This document shows, piece after piece, positions 34,979 through 44,870 of a stretch of 64,000 nt of DNA. The position numbers and the translations under genes are program-made. Source of the stretch: Streptomyces celluloflavus (lineage in GTDB: Bacteria; Actinomycetota; Actinomycetes; Streptomycetales; Streptomycetaceae); contig JOEL01000011.1 of NCBI GenBank assembly GCA_000720995.1, forward strand, positions 62,001 through 126,000, given 5' to 3'. The number at the start of each line of letters is the position of its first letter. The first letter of the stretch is position 1. Under the pieces are notes generated by a model. It worked only from the letters and a program-made list of their open reading frames with translations. It searched no databases and had not been told where the DNA came from.

Positions 34979-37021
34979 TCAGCCGGCCGTCCGCGGGATC
35001 CGGCGGTGCCAGGTGCGCCGGAAGAACTCCTCGTCACCGTCGTGGCAGACGACCTCGTTCACGGTGTGGAAGTCGTCCTCGTCCGCGGTGATCTCGGAGT
35101 GGGTGGCGATGCGGACGTCCCAGCCGAGGGCCGGGCGGTGCAGCCGGACCGACCAGTCGGAGCGGGTGGTGGCTCCGGTCGGGTCGTCGGTGCGGATCCG
35201 GTACGTCTCCTGGGCGTCCTCGGTGAATTCGAGGCCGTCCGGGTAGATCCGGGTGCCGCCGTAGCGCGGATCGACCTCCAGCGTCCACTCCCCGGCGGCG
35301 ACATCGCGCACCACCCGCCGCTCCGGGCGCAGGCCGGGGTCCGCCGGGAAGACGACGCCCAGCGGCTCGGCCTGCTCGGGGGGTGCGAAGGTGACCGGCG
35401 GGCCGTCGGAGCCGGGTGCGCGGACCGGGAGTTCGAGGGTGGAGGCCGCCGGGTCGACGGTCCAGCCCGAGGCGTCCGGGTGCGGCCAGATCCACGGCCA
35501 GTACGCGGAGGACAGCGCCAGGCGGATGCGGTGGCCCGGCGGGAAGGCGTGCCCGATGCCGTTCAGTTCGAAGGTGACGTCCTCGGTGGCGCCCGGCGGC
35601 CATTCGACGGCGCGGTCCCGGCCGTGCCGGGCGAGGAGGTTGAGCACGCCGCGGGTGACCAGGGTCGAGGAGCCGTCGGGGGCGACATCGCAGAGCCGGG
35701 CGATGACCTGGCCGCGCGGCACCTGCGAGGTCAGCCGCAGCCGGACCCGCGCCCGGCCGAGGATCTCCGTCCGTTCGGTCAGCTCCGGCAGGTCGAAGCA
35801 GACCGAGCGGCCGTCCTCCTCGCGCTGGTCGGGCGGCAGATCGGCGTCGTTGCCGAACGGGAAGAACCGGCCCGCGTCCACGCCGGTGTGCTGCGGTGAG
35901 CGCACCGGCCGAGGCCGGTCGCCCGGCAGTGGGTACGTGGTCGGCGTCACCCGCGGCGAGGGCCAGACGGCGTCACCCACCCAGCGGCCCGGCAACTCCT
36001 GATAGACGGTGGCCGGCGGATGGGATTCGCTGATCCAGGCGCGCAGCAGCGGCTCGTCCATGACGTCGCGGGCACCGGCGTCGCGGGCACCCCCGTCCGC
36101 CGGGCGTGCGGCGGGTTTGAGCCACCGGTCCCACCAGCGCAGCGTCTCCTGGAGGAAGCCGATCGCGGGGCCCGGCGGCAGCCCGCGGTCGGGGTACTGG
36201 TGCGACCAGGGGCCGATGATCCCGCGTACCGGCGCGGTGCCGTGCCGGGGGAGCTGCTCGATCAGCCGCAGCACGGTGTCGCGGTACGGATCGTGCCAGC
36301 CGCCCACGGCCAGGACGGCGGCCTTGACCGTGGAGTAGTCCTCGCAGACGCTGCCGTGCCGCCAGTAGGCGTCGCGGGACTGGTGGGCGAGCCAGGTGTG
36401 GATGAGGGGTTCGACGGCCTCCAGGCGGTCCCGCCACTGCTCCCGCCAGCCGTCGCCGACGTGTGCCGGGTCAGGCGGCCGGGAGGCGAACGCGAGCATC
36501 GTGGCGGCCCAGGCGTGCATATCGACGGCGAGCACCGAACCGCCCATGTAGTGCACGTCGTTGTCGTAGCGGTCGTCGGTGGAGCAGACCGTGACGACCG
36601 CCTTCAGCGGTTCGGGTGCGAGGGCGGCGAGCTGGAGGCTGTTGAAGCCGCCCCAGGAGATGCCGAACATGCCGACGTCGCCGGAGCACCACGGCTGGGC
36701 GGCGAGCCAGTCGATGACGGCGAGGCCGTCGGCCAGCTCGGTCTCGGAGTACTCGTCGGTGGGCCGCCCCTCGGAGTTGCCGTGGCCGCGCACATCGACG
36801 CGTACGGAGGCGTAGCCGTGCCCGGCGTACCAGGGGTGGCGCTGGGCGTCGCGGGGCGCCGTCCAGTCGCCGAGGCGGTAGGGCAGGTACTCCAGGAGGG
36901 CGGGCACCGGCTCGGTGCCGTAGGGGCGCCAGATCCGCGCGTACAGCTGCGTACCGTCCGGCAGGGGGATGCGGACGTCCTCGCGGAAGGTCTGGTGGGG
37001 GAAGTCGGTCCGGATGTGCAT
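34979..37021 (-). CDS. CocE/NonD family hydrolase (X-Pro dipeptidyl-peptidase-like)
   Basis: 680-residue serine hydrolase. Nucleophile elbow MFGISWGGFN (Ser122), catalytic Asp in the VGGWHDPYRD region, and His in GPWSHQYPD, followed by the C-terminal jelly-roll domain (RVRLRLTSQVPRGQVIARLC, then FPPGHRIRLALSSAYW). Likely cuts prolyl peptides or esters. No signal peptide, so cytoplasmic. The ATG at 37021 has a weak ribosome site and lies 44 bases after a peptide transporter gene, so it probably breaks down imported peptides. Confidence 0.88.
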   Translation of the reverse strand: MHIRTDFPHQTFREDVRIPLPDGTQLYARIWRPYGTEPVPALLEYLPYRLGDWTAPRDAQRHPWYAGHGYASVRVDVRGHGNSEGRPTDEYSETELADGLAVIDWLAAQPWCSGDVGMFGISWGGFNSLQLAALAPEPLKAVVTVCSTDDRYDNDVHYMGGSVLAVDMHAWAATMLAFASRPPDPAHVGDGWREQWRDRLEAVEPLIHTWLAHQSRDAYWRHGSVCEDYSTVKAAVLAVGGWHDPYRDTVLRLIEQLPRHGTAPVRGIIGPWSHQYPDRGLPPGPAIGFLQETLRWWDRWLKPAARPADGGARDAGARDVMDEPLLRAWISESHPPATVYQELPGRWVGDAVWPSPRVTPTTYPLPGDRPRPVRSPQHTGVDAGRFFPFGNDADLPPDQREEDGRSVCFDLPELTERTEILGRARVRLRLTSQVPRGQVIARLCDVAPDGSSTLVTRGVLNLLARHGRDRAVEWPPGATEDVTFELNGIGHAFPPGHRIRLALSSAYWPWIWPHPDASGWTVDPAASTLELPVRAPGSDGPPVTFAPPEQAEPLGVVFPADPGLRPERRVVRDVAAGEWTLEVDPRYGGTRIYPDGLEFTEDAQETYRIRTDDPTGATTRSDWSVRLHRPALGWDVRIATHSEITADEDDFHTVNEVVCHDGDEEFFRRTWHRRIPRTAG

Positions 37022-37065
37022 GAGGCGGGTCCCAGGGACGGCGGCGGGCGGCGGGTGCGGGCGGG

Positions 37066-38538
37066 TCAGCGGACGGGGTGCATGGTGCGGCGCAGCCACG
37101 GCCCGGCGGCGATCACCGCCAGGCCCACGACCACGGCGAACGCGCCGTTGAGGCCGAAGTAGAGGTCGTTGGGCAGTACGCCGAAGAGCTTGACGGCCTG
37201 CGCCTGGATGCCGTTGGCGAGGGCGAGGGAGAGGAACCACAGCGCCATGGTCTGGCTGGCGAAGGCGGCCGGTGCGAGCTTGGTCGTCGCGGACATGCCG
37301 GTGGTCTCCAGCAGGATGTCGCCGAGCCCGAGCAGGACGTACGAACCGACCAGCCACCAGGCGGCCATCGTCCAGTCGCCGGTGCGCCCGGTGGTGGCCG
37401 GGACCATCACCAGGAAGGAGAGGCCGCCGAGGAGCACGCCGTAGGCGATCTTGCGGGAGGCGTGCGGCTGGCGGCGGCCCAGTTTGACCCAGACGGCGGC
37501 GACGACCGGCGCGAGCAGCACCTCGGCGACGCCGAGCACGGAGTTGTACCAGGTCGAGGGGAAGTCCCAGCCGAGGACGTCGGTGCGGGCGTGGTCCGCG
37601 GCCAGCAGCGTCATCGTCGAATACGACTGGAAGAGGATGAAGTTGAAGACGACCGAGGCGGCGAAGAGCACGATGTACGGGCGCAGCCGGCCGCGTTCTT
37701 CGGCGGAGACCTGCGGGCTCTTGAACATCACGGCGAAGTAGACGACCGGTGCGATCACCGAGAGGACGGTGAGCGCGTCGACGGTACGGGGCAGGGTGAG
37801 CAGACCGGTCAGCGCGAGGGTGGTGGCGAGGGCCGCGACCAGCAGCGTGCCGCAGACGATCAGCCACACCGCGCGCCGCATGGTGCTGGGCAGCAGCGCG
37901 AATTCGGCGCCGTCCCGGCGGCCGGCCAGCCGGCGCCGGCCCAGGACGTACTGGACCAGACCGAGCGTCATACCGACCGCGGCGGCCGAGAAGCCCAGGT
38001 GCCAGCCCTGTTTCTGGCCCAGCCAGCCGGTGATCAGCGGGCCGAGGAAGGCGCCGATGTTGATGCCCATGTAGTAGAGCGCGAAGCCGGCGTCGCGGCG
38101 CTCGTCATCCGTCGCGTAGAGCTTGCCGACCATCGTCGACACGTTCGGTTTGAGCAGCCCCGTACCGGCGATGATCAGACCGAGGCCGACCCAGGTCATG
38201 GCGGCGGCGGGCACCGCCATCGCGTAGTGGCCGAGCGCGATGAGGGCGCCGCCCCACAGCACCGCGCGGTAGCTGCCGAGTATTCGGTCGGCGAGCCAGC
38301 CGCCGGCGACGGAGACGAGGTAGACGAGGGTGCCGTAGGCGGCGGTCACCGAGGCGGCGGTGTTCTGGGCCATCCCCAGGCCGCCGCTCGCGACCTGGTC
38401 GGAGAAGTAGAGGACCAGAATGGCCTGCATGCCGAGGAACGAGAACCGCTCCCACATCTCCAGACCGAAGAGGGTGAGCAGCCCGCGAGGATGGCCGAAG
38501 AAGGCATGGCCCGCGCGGGGGGTCGGGGCTTCGGTCAC
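37066..38538 (-). CDS. POT/PTR family proton-dependent oligopeptide transporter
   Basis: 490 residues, about 14 membrane segments. The family motif LEMWERFSFLGMQAILVLYF (about residues 24-43) matches the ExxERF proton-coupling signature, and FALYYMGINIGAFLGPLITG is the PTR2 signature. It imports di- and tripeptides. The GTG at 38538 has AGGAG upstream; a farther ATG would add 34 residues unlike the family. Transcribed ahead of the CocE-type hydrolase as a likely two-gene peptide-use operon. Confidence 0.92.
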   Translation of the reverse strand: MTEAPTPRAGHAFFGHPRGLLTLFGLEMWERFSFLGMQAILVLYFSDQVASGGLGMAQNTAASVTAAYGTLVYLVSVAGGWLADRILGSYRAVLWGGALIALGHYAMAVPAAAMTWVGLGLIIAGTGLLKPNVSTMVGKLYATDDERRDAGFALYYMGINIGAFLGPLITGWLGQKQGWHLGFSAAAVGMTLGLVQYVLGRRRLAGRRDGAEFALLPSTMRRAVWLIVCGTLLVAALATTLALTGLLTLPRTVDALTVLSVIAPVVYFAVMFKSPQVSAEERGRLRPYIVLFAASVVFNFILFQSYSTMTLLAADHARTDVLGWDFPSTWYNSVLGVAEVLLAPVVAAVWVKLGRRQPHASRKIAYGVLLGGLSFLVMVPATTGRTGDWTMAAWWLVGSYVLLGLGDILLETTGMSATTKLAPAAFASQTMALWFLSLALANGIQAQAVKLFGVLPNDLYFGLNGAFAVVVGLAVIAAGPWLRRTMHPVR

Positions 38539-38776
38539 AGGTGTTGCTCCTGGTGCTCTTGGGGATGCGCTTGCTTCTGCTCTCCCGTCTTTCGCAGCGC
38601 AAACCACCACCAAGAGGTGATGCAGAACATACCGGCCCAACGGTCGGCGTACCGATGGGGTGGCTCGGGGGACAGGCGCTCACGGTGATCCAAGTGCGAC
38701 CGGATACCCTGACCAATGGTGGAGACAGCGACAGATCGACATTCCGTTTGATCGTCAGCAGACAGGAGTACCCCTC

Positions 38777-39790
38777 GTGACCGTCGTCGGGCCCTTCGGG
38801 CTGAGCGTGCGGGACCAGGCTCTTGAGGCCGATGTCCAGGCCGGGTTGGCGGCTGTGGAGGAGGGCCTGCTGGAGGCCACCAAAAGCGACGTGCCGTTCA
38901 TCACCGAATCCGCGCAGCATCTCGTGCGCGCGGGCGGCAAGCGGTTCCGTCCGCTGCTGGTGATGCTGGCCGCTCATTTCGGTGATCCGCACAGCCCCGG
39001 GGTGGTGCCCTCGGCCGTCGTCGTGGAGCTGACGCATCTGGCGACGCTCTACCACGACGACGTCATGGACGAGGCCGATGTGCGCCGCGGCGTGGCCAGC
39101 GCCAACGCCCGCTGGAACAACTCCGTCGCCGTCCTGACCGGCGATTTCCTCTTCGCCCGCGCCTCGCACATGCTCGCCGACCTCGGGCCGGAGGCGGTCC
39201 GGATCCAGGCGGAGGCGTTCGAGCGCCTGGTGACCGGCCAGATCCTGGAGACCGCGGGACCGGACGCCGGCCGCGACCCCATCGACCACTATCTGGATGT
39301 CCTCGCGGGCAAGACCGGCTCGCTGGTCGCCGTCGCGTGCCGGCTGGGCGCGATGATGTCGGGCGCCGACGAGTCGACCGTCAACATCCTCACCCAGTAC
39401 GGCGAGCGGCTGGGCACGGCGTTCCAGCTGGCCGACGACGTCCTGGACATCGCCAGCGATTCGCACGAGTCCGGCAAGACGCCGGGCACGGACCTGCGGG
39501 AGGGCGTCGCGACGCTGCCGGTGCTGCATCTGCGCGCGCGGGCCGAGAGCGCGGCCGGTACGGACGAGGACCGCGCGCTGTGCGAGCTGCTGGCCGGCGA
39601 TCTCACCGACGACGCCCGGCACGCCGAGGCGCTGGCCCTGCTGCGCGCCCACCCGGCGCTCGAACAGGCCCGCCGGGACACCGTGCGCTACGCCGAGGAG
39701 GCCCGCGCCACGCTGGCGCCGCTGCCGTCCTGCCTCGCCAAGTCGGCCCTGGAGAGCCTCTGCGACGCGGTGGTCCACCGGGCGGGGTGA
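38777..39790 (+). CDS. Polyprenyl diphosphate synthase (menaquinone side chain)
   Basis: 337 residues. Trans-isoprenyl diphosphate synthase with both aspartate-rich motifs: DDVMD (94-98) and DDVLD (220-224). It also has GGKRFRPLLVMLA and KTGSLVAVACRLGAMMSG. It condenses isopentenyl diphosphate units to make the long prenyl tail for menaquinone. The GTG at 38777 has CAGGAG eight bases upstream. Its location beside nuo and the other menaquinone genes supports a quinone role over carotenoid synthesis. Confidence 0.9.
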   Translation: MTVVGPFGLSVRDQALEADVQAGLAAVEEGLLEATKSDVPFITESAQHLVRAGGKRFRPLLVMLAAHFGDPHSPGVVPSAVVVELTHLATLYHDDVMDEADVRRGVASANARWNNSVAVLTGDFLFARASHMLADLGPEAVRIQAEAFERLVTGQILETAGPDAGRDPIDHYLDVLAGKTGSLVAVACRLGAMMSGADESTVNILTQYGERLGTAFQLADDVLDIASDSHESGKTPGTDLREGVATLPVLHLRARAESAAGTDEDRALCELLAGDLTDDARHAEALALLRAHPALEQARRDTVRYAEEARATLAPLPSCLAKSALESLCDAVVHRAG

Positions 39791-40283
39791 CGGGTGCGCC
39801 TGACGGTACGGGCGGCGACAGGTGCCGCCCGTGTCGTGCGGGCGGGTCTGACGGGGCCTCTTCGGCGGGCGGAGGCTTGGCGGCAGGGGCCTGGCCGGTG
39901 GCTCTTCGGGGGCCGGCGGTCCGGCCGGTGCGTCTCTTCGAGGTGACGGTCCGGCAGCTCGACGGCCCGACATTTCGGCGGTCCGGGACACCGGCGGACT
40001 GTGCAGGCTGACACTTCGGCGGTCCGGTGGTTCTCCGCCCCTTAGGGGTCGTGGCGCGGGCATTTCTCAGGGGAGCGGTCAACCTCCCGCCGTACGGACT
40101 CCACCTTGCGGCGCCCCGAGCTCATCCCTCAGCAGTAGGACGAGTTGCTTCCCCGGGCTGACGCCGTACGCCCGCCGATTTGGTGGGATGGGAATCACCA
40201 CAGCACGGCGGTCGGGTGACAATGAGCCCGCGGGGTGGACGAGTGCGAAGCAGAACCGCCGATTCACGACGGAGGTAGGGCAC
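39791..40283. other. Intergenic region with short repeats
   Basis: About 490 bp with no supported gene. GACATTTCGGCGGTCCGG (39969-39986) and GACACTTCGGCGGTCCGG (40010-40027) repeat with one mismatch, 41 bp apart. The rest shows only low-complexity G/C-rich text. Confidence 0.5.
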
Positions 40284-41552
40284 ATGTCACGGAACGAACC
40301 GGCAGAGGTCATCGGCGACGGGGGCGAGGGGCGCTCTTCGAAGCGCCGTAAAGCGGTGCGGTACGCCGTACCGGTCGCGGTGGCGGGGGTCGCGGCGGCG
40401 ACGATCGGGCTGGTCCCGGCGTTCGCCGGCTCCGGTTCCCCCGATCTGCCGAAGATCTCCGCGGAGGAGCTCATAGCCAAGATCGCCAAGTCGGACACCC
40501 AGCAGCTGTCCGGCACGGTCCGGATCACCACGGACCTGGGCCTGCCGTCGCTGCCGGGCGGCATCGGCGCGGGCGGGTTCGGCGGCGAGCAGGGCAAGGG
40601 CGGCGGCGAGCAGGGCAAGGACGGCGCGTCCGCGGCCCCGCAGAGCAAGCTGATGGAGCTGGCGTCCGGTGCGCACACGCTGCGCGTCGCCGTCGACGGT
40701 CCCGACAAGCAGCGGCTCTCGATCGTCGACAAGGCCGCCGAGTACAGCATCGTCCACAACGGCGGCGAGGTCTGGGCGTACGACAGCGGCAGCAACACCG
40801 CCCTGCACAGCAAGGCGCCCCAGGGCGAGCGGGGCCACCAGGGCGGCGCGCCGCAGGGCCTGCCCAAGGGCCTGGAGCAGGCCACCCCGCAGGACCTCGC
40901 CAAGGAGGCCCTGAAGGCGGCGGGCGACACCACGTCGGTCACCGTCGACGGCACCGCGAAGATCGCCGGCCGGGACGCCTACCAGCTGGTCATCAAGCCG
41001 AAGCAGAGCGCCTCGACGGTCGGCTCGATCCGGATCTCGGTGGACGCCGCCAACGGCGTCCCGCTGAAGTTCACCCTCACGCCGAAGAGCGGCGGTGCGG
41101 CCGCGATCGACGCGGGCTTCACCACCGTCGACTTCGCCAAGCCCGAGGCGCACACGTTCGCCTTCACACCGCCCAAGGGCGCGCAGGTCGTCGACGGCGA
41201 CAAGGAGCGGGCGAAGGCGCACAAGGAGGTCAAGCCGGGCCAGGACCTGAAGGACTTCAAGGGTCTGGGCGGTCTGACCGTCAGCGGCAAGGGCTGGACG
41301 TCCATCGCCACGATCAAGGGTGCCGGTTCCGGTCTGCCCTCCGCCGGTGCCAAGGGCGCCGATGCCAAGGGCGCGGCCGGTGACGCCGGCAAGTTCCTGG
41401 ACAGCCTCGGCGACAAGGTGACCGGCTCCTTCGGCTCCGGCCGGGTCTTCAGCACCCGCCTGGTCAACGCCCTGATGACGGATGACGGCACGGTCTACGT
41501 CGGCGCCGTCGACAAGCAGGCACTGGTCGACGCGGCCAACGCCGCGAAGTAA
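40284..41552 (+). CDS. LolA/RseB-like secreted or membrane-anchored protein
   Basis: 422 residues. A positively charged start (RSSKRRKAVRYAVPVAVAGV) precedes one membrane helix or signal peptide ending near PAFAGSGSPDL. The rest reads like the beta-sheet LolA/RseB fold seen in actinobacterial outer-face proteins (LSGTVRITTDLGLPSLPGG ... GRDAYQLVIKPKQSAS). It has low-complexity Gly/Gln stretches. ATG at 40284 with GGAGGT. Neighbours are an ABC exporter, so a role in envelope sensing or lipid handling is possible. Confidence 0.72.
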   Translation: MSRNEPAEVIGDGGEGRSSKRRKAVRYAVPVAVAGVAAATIGLVPAFAGSGSPDLPKISAEELIAKIAKSDTQQLSGTVRITTDLGLPSLPGGIGAGGFGGEQGKGGGEQGKDGASAAPQSKLMELASGAHTLRVAVDGPDKQRLSIVDKAAEYSIVHNGGEVWAYDSGSNTALHSKAPQGERGHQGGAPQGLPKGLEQATPQDLAKEALKAAGDTTSVTVDGTAKIAGRDAYQLVIKPKQSASTVGSIRISVDAANGVPLKFTLTPKSGGAAAIDAGFTTVDFAKPEAHTFAFTPPKGAQVVDGDKERAKAHKEVKPGQDLKDFKGLGGLTVSGKGWTSIATIKGAGSGLPSAGAKGADAKGAAGDAGKFLDSLGDKVTGSFGSGRVFSTRLVNALMTDDGTVYVGAVDKQALVDAANAAK

Positions 41553-41626
41553 CGAGGCCGTGGAGGAAACGGCCGAGGCCGCCGCCCCGGCCGGATCCGG
41601 GGCGGCATCCGGCGCCGGACCGCGGT

Positions 41627-41662
41627 GCGGCGTGACGTCACGCACAACCGACGTCACGCCGC
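41627..41662 (+). terminator. 12-bp perfect hairpin after the LolA-like gene
   Basis: GCGGCGTGACGT (41627-41638) pairs perfectly with ACGTCACGCCGC (41651-41662) across a 12-base loop, and GCGTGACGTCACGC (41630-41643) is itself a palindrome. It could be a terminator or an operator for the ABC genes. Repeated CGGCGTCGCA words follow to about 41765. Confidence 0.45.
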
Positions 41663-41775
41663 ATACGCGGTGTCGCCCAGACCCGCGACGTCCCACCGGC
41701 ACCGGACGCCGCACCGACACGCGGCGTCGCATGGATACACGGCGTCGCACCGACGCACGACGTTTGGGGGAGCCG

Positions 41776-42852
41776 ATGCCACAGCCGTCCGCCGCGCACC
41801 CCGGAGCGCCCCTGACCGCCGGGGACGCGGCGATCGAGATCAGTGGGCTGACCAAGGCGTACCGCGGCGGCCAGCTCGCCGTCGACGGTCTGGACCTCGT
41901 CGTACCGCGCGGCAGCGTCTTCGGCTTCCTGGGCCCCAACGGCTCCGGCAAGACGACCACCATCCGCATGCTGATGGGCCTGATCGAACCGACCGCGGGC
42001 AGTGCGCGGGTGCTCGGTCTGCCGATGCCCGGCGCGGGCCGCCGGGTGCTGCCCCGGGTCGGCGCCCTGATCGAGGGCCCGGCCCTCTACGGTCACCTCA
42101 CCGGCCGCGGCAATCTGCTGCGCCTGGACGCCGCCGACCCGACCGCCGATCCCCGCACCCGCGCCGAGCGGGCCGGCCGCGCGCTGGAGCGGGTGGGCCT
42201 GGCCGCCGTGGCCGGCAAGAAGACGCGCGCCTACTCCCTCGGTATGAAGCAGCGCCTGGGACTGGCCGCGGCCCTGCTCCAGCCCCGTGAGCTGCTGGTC
42301 CTGGACGAGCCGACCAACGGCCTCGACCCGCAGGGCATGCGGGAGATCCGCACCCTCGTCCGGGAGCTGGCGGCGGACGGCACCACCGTCTTCCTCTCCT
42401 CCCACCTCCTCGACGAGATCGAGCAGGTCTGTACGCACGCCGCGGTGATGGCCCGCGGCCGACTGATCACCCAGGGCACGGTCGCCGCCCTCTCCGCCGC
42501 CGTGCTCGGTTCGTCCGGCCGCGGCCGGCTGACGGTGACGACCCCCGACCCGGCGGACGCGGTCCGCGTGCTGAAGGAGCACGGTGTGACCGACCTCCAG
42601 AGCGCCGGCGACCTGGTGACCGGCGATCTGCCGCCCGCCGCCGGACCACCGGACAGAGCGGGCACACCAGGCGCACCGGGCACATTGGGGGCATCGGAAG
42701 GGCCCGATGGGCCTGGCGGGCCGGACCTGGCGGAGCTGAACGCCGCGCTCGTCCACGCCGGCGTCCGGGTCCGCGCCTTCGGCACCCAGCGCGCCTCACT
42801 GGAGGACGCCTTCGTACGGCTGACCGGGGAGGGTTTCGATGTCGCGGGCTGA
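41776..42852 (+). CDS. ABC transporter ATP-binding protein
   Basis: 358 residues. Walker A GPNGSGKTTTIRML, signature YSLGMKQRLGLAAALL, Walker B LLVLDEPTNGLDP and the switch SSHLLDEIEQV are all intact. It energises an exporter of the drug- or antibiotic-resistance type. A Gly/Pro/Asp-rich insert (about 285-315, AGTPGAPGTLGASEGPDGPG) separates the ATPase from a C-terminal segment. It overlaps the permease gene by 14 bases. Substrate unknown. Confidence 0.9.
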   Translation: MPQPSAAHPGAPLTAGDAAIEISGLTKAYRGGQLAVDGLDLVVPRGSVFGFLGPNGSGKTTTIRMLMGLIEPTAGSARVLGLPMPGAGRRVLPRVGALIEGPALYGHLTGRGNLLRLDAADPTADPRTRAERAGRALERVGLAAVAGKKTRAYSLGMKQRLGLAAALLQPRELLVLDEPTNGLDPQGMREIRTLVRELAADGTTVFLSSHLLDEIEQVCTHAAVMARGRLITQGTVAALSAAVLGSSGRGRLTVTTPDPADAVRVLKEHGVTDLQSAGDLVTGDLPPAAGPPDRAGTPGAPGTLGASEGPDGPGGPDLAELNAALVHAGVRVRAFGTQRASLEDAFVRLTGEGFDVAG

Positions 42853-43705
42853 CACGGCGCCGCGCCGGCCCCGGCCCCTGTGGTCACTGGGCCTGCTGCG
42901 CAACGAGATCGGTACGACGTTCCGCCGCTGGCGCACCCTCGCGCTGCTGGCGGTGCTCGCGGGCGTACCGGTCCTGGTCGGCATCGCCGTGAAGATCGAG
43001 ACCGGCGGCGCCGGTCCGGCGGGCGGCGGGGGCGGCCCGGCGTTCATCTCCCAGGTCACCAACAACGGCCTCTTCCTCGTCTTCACCTCCCTCGCCGTCA
43101 CGCTGCCGTTCTTCCTGCCGATGTCCATCGGCGTGCTCGCGGGCGACGCCATCGCCGGTGAGGCCCATGCCGGGACGCTCCGCTACCTCCTCGTCGCCCC
43201 CGCGGGACGCACCCGCCTGCTGCTGGTCAAATACGCCACGACGATGCTGTTCTGCCTGGTCGGCACCCTGGTCGTGGCTCTGTCGGCGCTGACGGTCGGC
43301 GCCCTGCTCTTCCCGCTGGGCGAGGTCACGCTGCTCTCCGGTACGACCGTGTCCTTCGGCGAGGGGCTGCTGCGCGCGCTGGCCATCGCGGGTGTGGTCG
43401 CGCTCTCGCTCACCGGGGTGGCCGCCCTCGGCCTGTTCGTCTCGACGCTCACCACCAGCGGCATCGCGGCGATGGCGACCACCGTCGGCCTGCTGATCAC
43501 CGTGCAGATCCTGGACACCATCCCGCAGCTGCACACCCTCCAGCCGTATCTCTTCCCGCACTACTGGCTCTCCTTCGCGGACCTGCTCCGCGACCCCGTC
43601 TACTGGGACCAACTGCAGAAGAACCTCGGCCTCCAGGCCCTGTACACCGTCGTCTTCGGCTCGGCGGCCTGGGCCCGCTTCACCACCCGCGACATCACGG
43701 CATAG
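42839..43705 (+). CDS. ABC transporter permease
   Basis: 288 residues, about six membrane helices (LLAVLAGVPVLVGIAVKI, then FLVFTSLAVTLPFFLPMSIG, VALSLTGVAALGLFVSTL and others). ABC-2-type permease features include AHAGTLRYLLVAPAGRTRLL. ATG at 42839 overlaps the ATPase gene by 14 bases, so the two are co-translated. The substrate is not evident. Confidence 0.88.
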   Translation: MSRADTAPRRPRPLWSLGLLRNEIGTTFRRWRTLALLAVLAGVPVLVGIAVKIETGGAGPAGGGGGPAFISQVTNNGLFLVFTSLAVTLPFFLPMSIGVLAGDAIAGEAHAGTLRYLLVAPAGRTRLLLVKYATTMLFCLVGTLVVALSALTVGALLFPLGEVTLLSGTTVSFGEGLLRALAIAGVVALSLTGVAALGLFVSTLTTSGIAAMATTVGLLITVQILDTIPQLHTLQPYLFPHYWLSFADLLRDPVYWDQLQKNLGLQALYTVVFGSAAWARFTTRDITA

Positions 43706-43742
43706 CGCGGCGGGACGGGCGGACAGGACAGGCGGGCGGGGC

Positions 43743-43985
43743 TCAGCGCGCGCCCGGCCCGCTGAGCGGCCTGGCCATCGTCGGCGCGAGGAGCACCTGG
43801 TGGCCGCCGCTGGCCAGCATGCGCACCTCCGCCCGGTCGCTGATCTCCGCGCGGACGATCCCCGACTCGTCCTCGTAGATCGGATAGCCGCCCGCGCCGG
43901 CCCGGTCGGTACGCCGCACGATCACCACGTCGTCCTCCACGGCGGCTGCCTGAAACACCAGCTCATAGCTCTCCGGGTAATCCAT
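43743..43985 (-). CDS. Small conserved protein (DUF6296-like)
   Basis: 80 residues: MDYPESYELVFQAAAVEDDV, then VVIVRRTDRAGAGGYPIYED and IVRAEISDRAEVRMLASGGH. From memory this matches a short actinobacterial family of unknown function often seen next to transporter genes. ATG at 43985 with AGGAGG six bases upstream. It faces the ABC genes from the opposite strand. Confidence 0.72.
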   Translation of the reverse strand: MDYPESYELVFQAAAVEDDVVIVRRTDRAGAGGYPIYEDESGIVRAEISDRAEVRMLASGGHQVLLAPTMARPLSGPGAR

Positions 43986-44356
43986 CAGGGGCCTCCTGAC
44001 ATGGCTCGGCAGGGGCCTGGGCCTGCGGCGCCGCTCCGCTCCGTGCCGGGATCGCGCCGTGCCGGTCCGCGCCGCCCTCCGTCGCCGCGCGCCGCTGGTA
44101 CGCCGCCCGCATCTGCTCCTTCCATCGTCGCCCAGGCCCGGCCGGCGCGCCTGTCGTCGGCGGGCCCGACGGGCCCGGACGGCGCCGCCGTTAGCCGGTC
44201 GTTAGCGAGGCGACAGCGGTGCGCAGGAGGCTGGGGCGGTGTCACCGAGGACCTGACCACCGGGTCCGGCCACCCGTTCCGACCACTGGTTCCGAACGTG
44301 CTGACCACGCGTTCCGGCCACCCGCTCGCACCACACGTCCCAGGGAGAACGCCCCC
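43986..44356. other. Intergenic region with imperfect tandem repeats
   Basis: About 370 bp without a supported gene. At 44255-44327 three units begin GACCACCGGGTCCGGCCACC, GACCACTGGTTCCGAACG and GACCACGCGTTCCGGCCACC. The divergent promoters for the flanking genes should lie here. Confidence 0.5.
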
Positions 44357-44821
44357 ATGCCCTTCACCACCGCGCTGTTCCACCGCCGCCAGGCCCGCCG
44401 CGTCGTCGCTGCCTCCGTCGTCGCCGTCGCGGCTCTCGGTCTCACCGCGACCGCCGGCAACGCCGCGCCCGTCACCGGTCACACCCCGGCCGCCGCCACG
44501 GCCCACCAGGCCCCCGCCGTGCAGAAGGGCGTCAGCGGCACCTGGCTGGGCACCCTGGAATACCTGACGCAGGAGAAGCTGATCGTCGCCCCGAAGAGCG
44601 GCCTGGCCCAGGCGTTCTACGTCGGCCCGCAGACCAAGGTGCTCGGCGCGGCCGGGATCTGCGTCGCCAACGGCAACGTCACCGTGGACGACCAGGGCTA
44701 CGGCACCTCGCCCTGCACTCACGCGCAGCTGGAGAAGGCCGCGAAGATGAACGCCATAGAGGTCCGCGTCACCGTCAAGGACGGCATCGCCACCGCCATC
44801 GTCGAGCACTACCACTCCTGA
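44357..44821 (+). CDS. Small secreted protein of unknown function
   Basis: 154 residues. A signal peptide (RRQARRVVAASVVAVAALGL ... ATAGNAAP) predicts secretion. The mature part contains SGTWLGTLEYLTQEKLIVAP, then FYVGPQTKVLGAAGICVANG with Cys and a second Cys in SPCTHAQLEKA, so one disulfide is possible. The ATG at 44357 follows GGGA. I do not recognise the family; it is bounded by repeats on both sides. Confidence 0.75.
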   Translation: MPFTTALFHRRQARRVVAASVVAVAALGLTATAGNAAPVTGHTPAAATAHQAPAVQKGVSGTWLGTLEYLTQEKLIVAPKSGLAQAFYVGPQTKVLGAAGICVANGNVTVDDQGYGTSPCTHAQLEKAAKMNAIEVRVTVKDGIATAIVEHYHS

Positions 44822-44870
44822 CGTTCCCGGGGCCGCCTCGCGCCGGCCCTCAGGACACGCCCAGGACACG

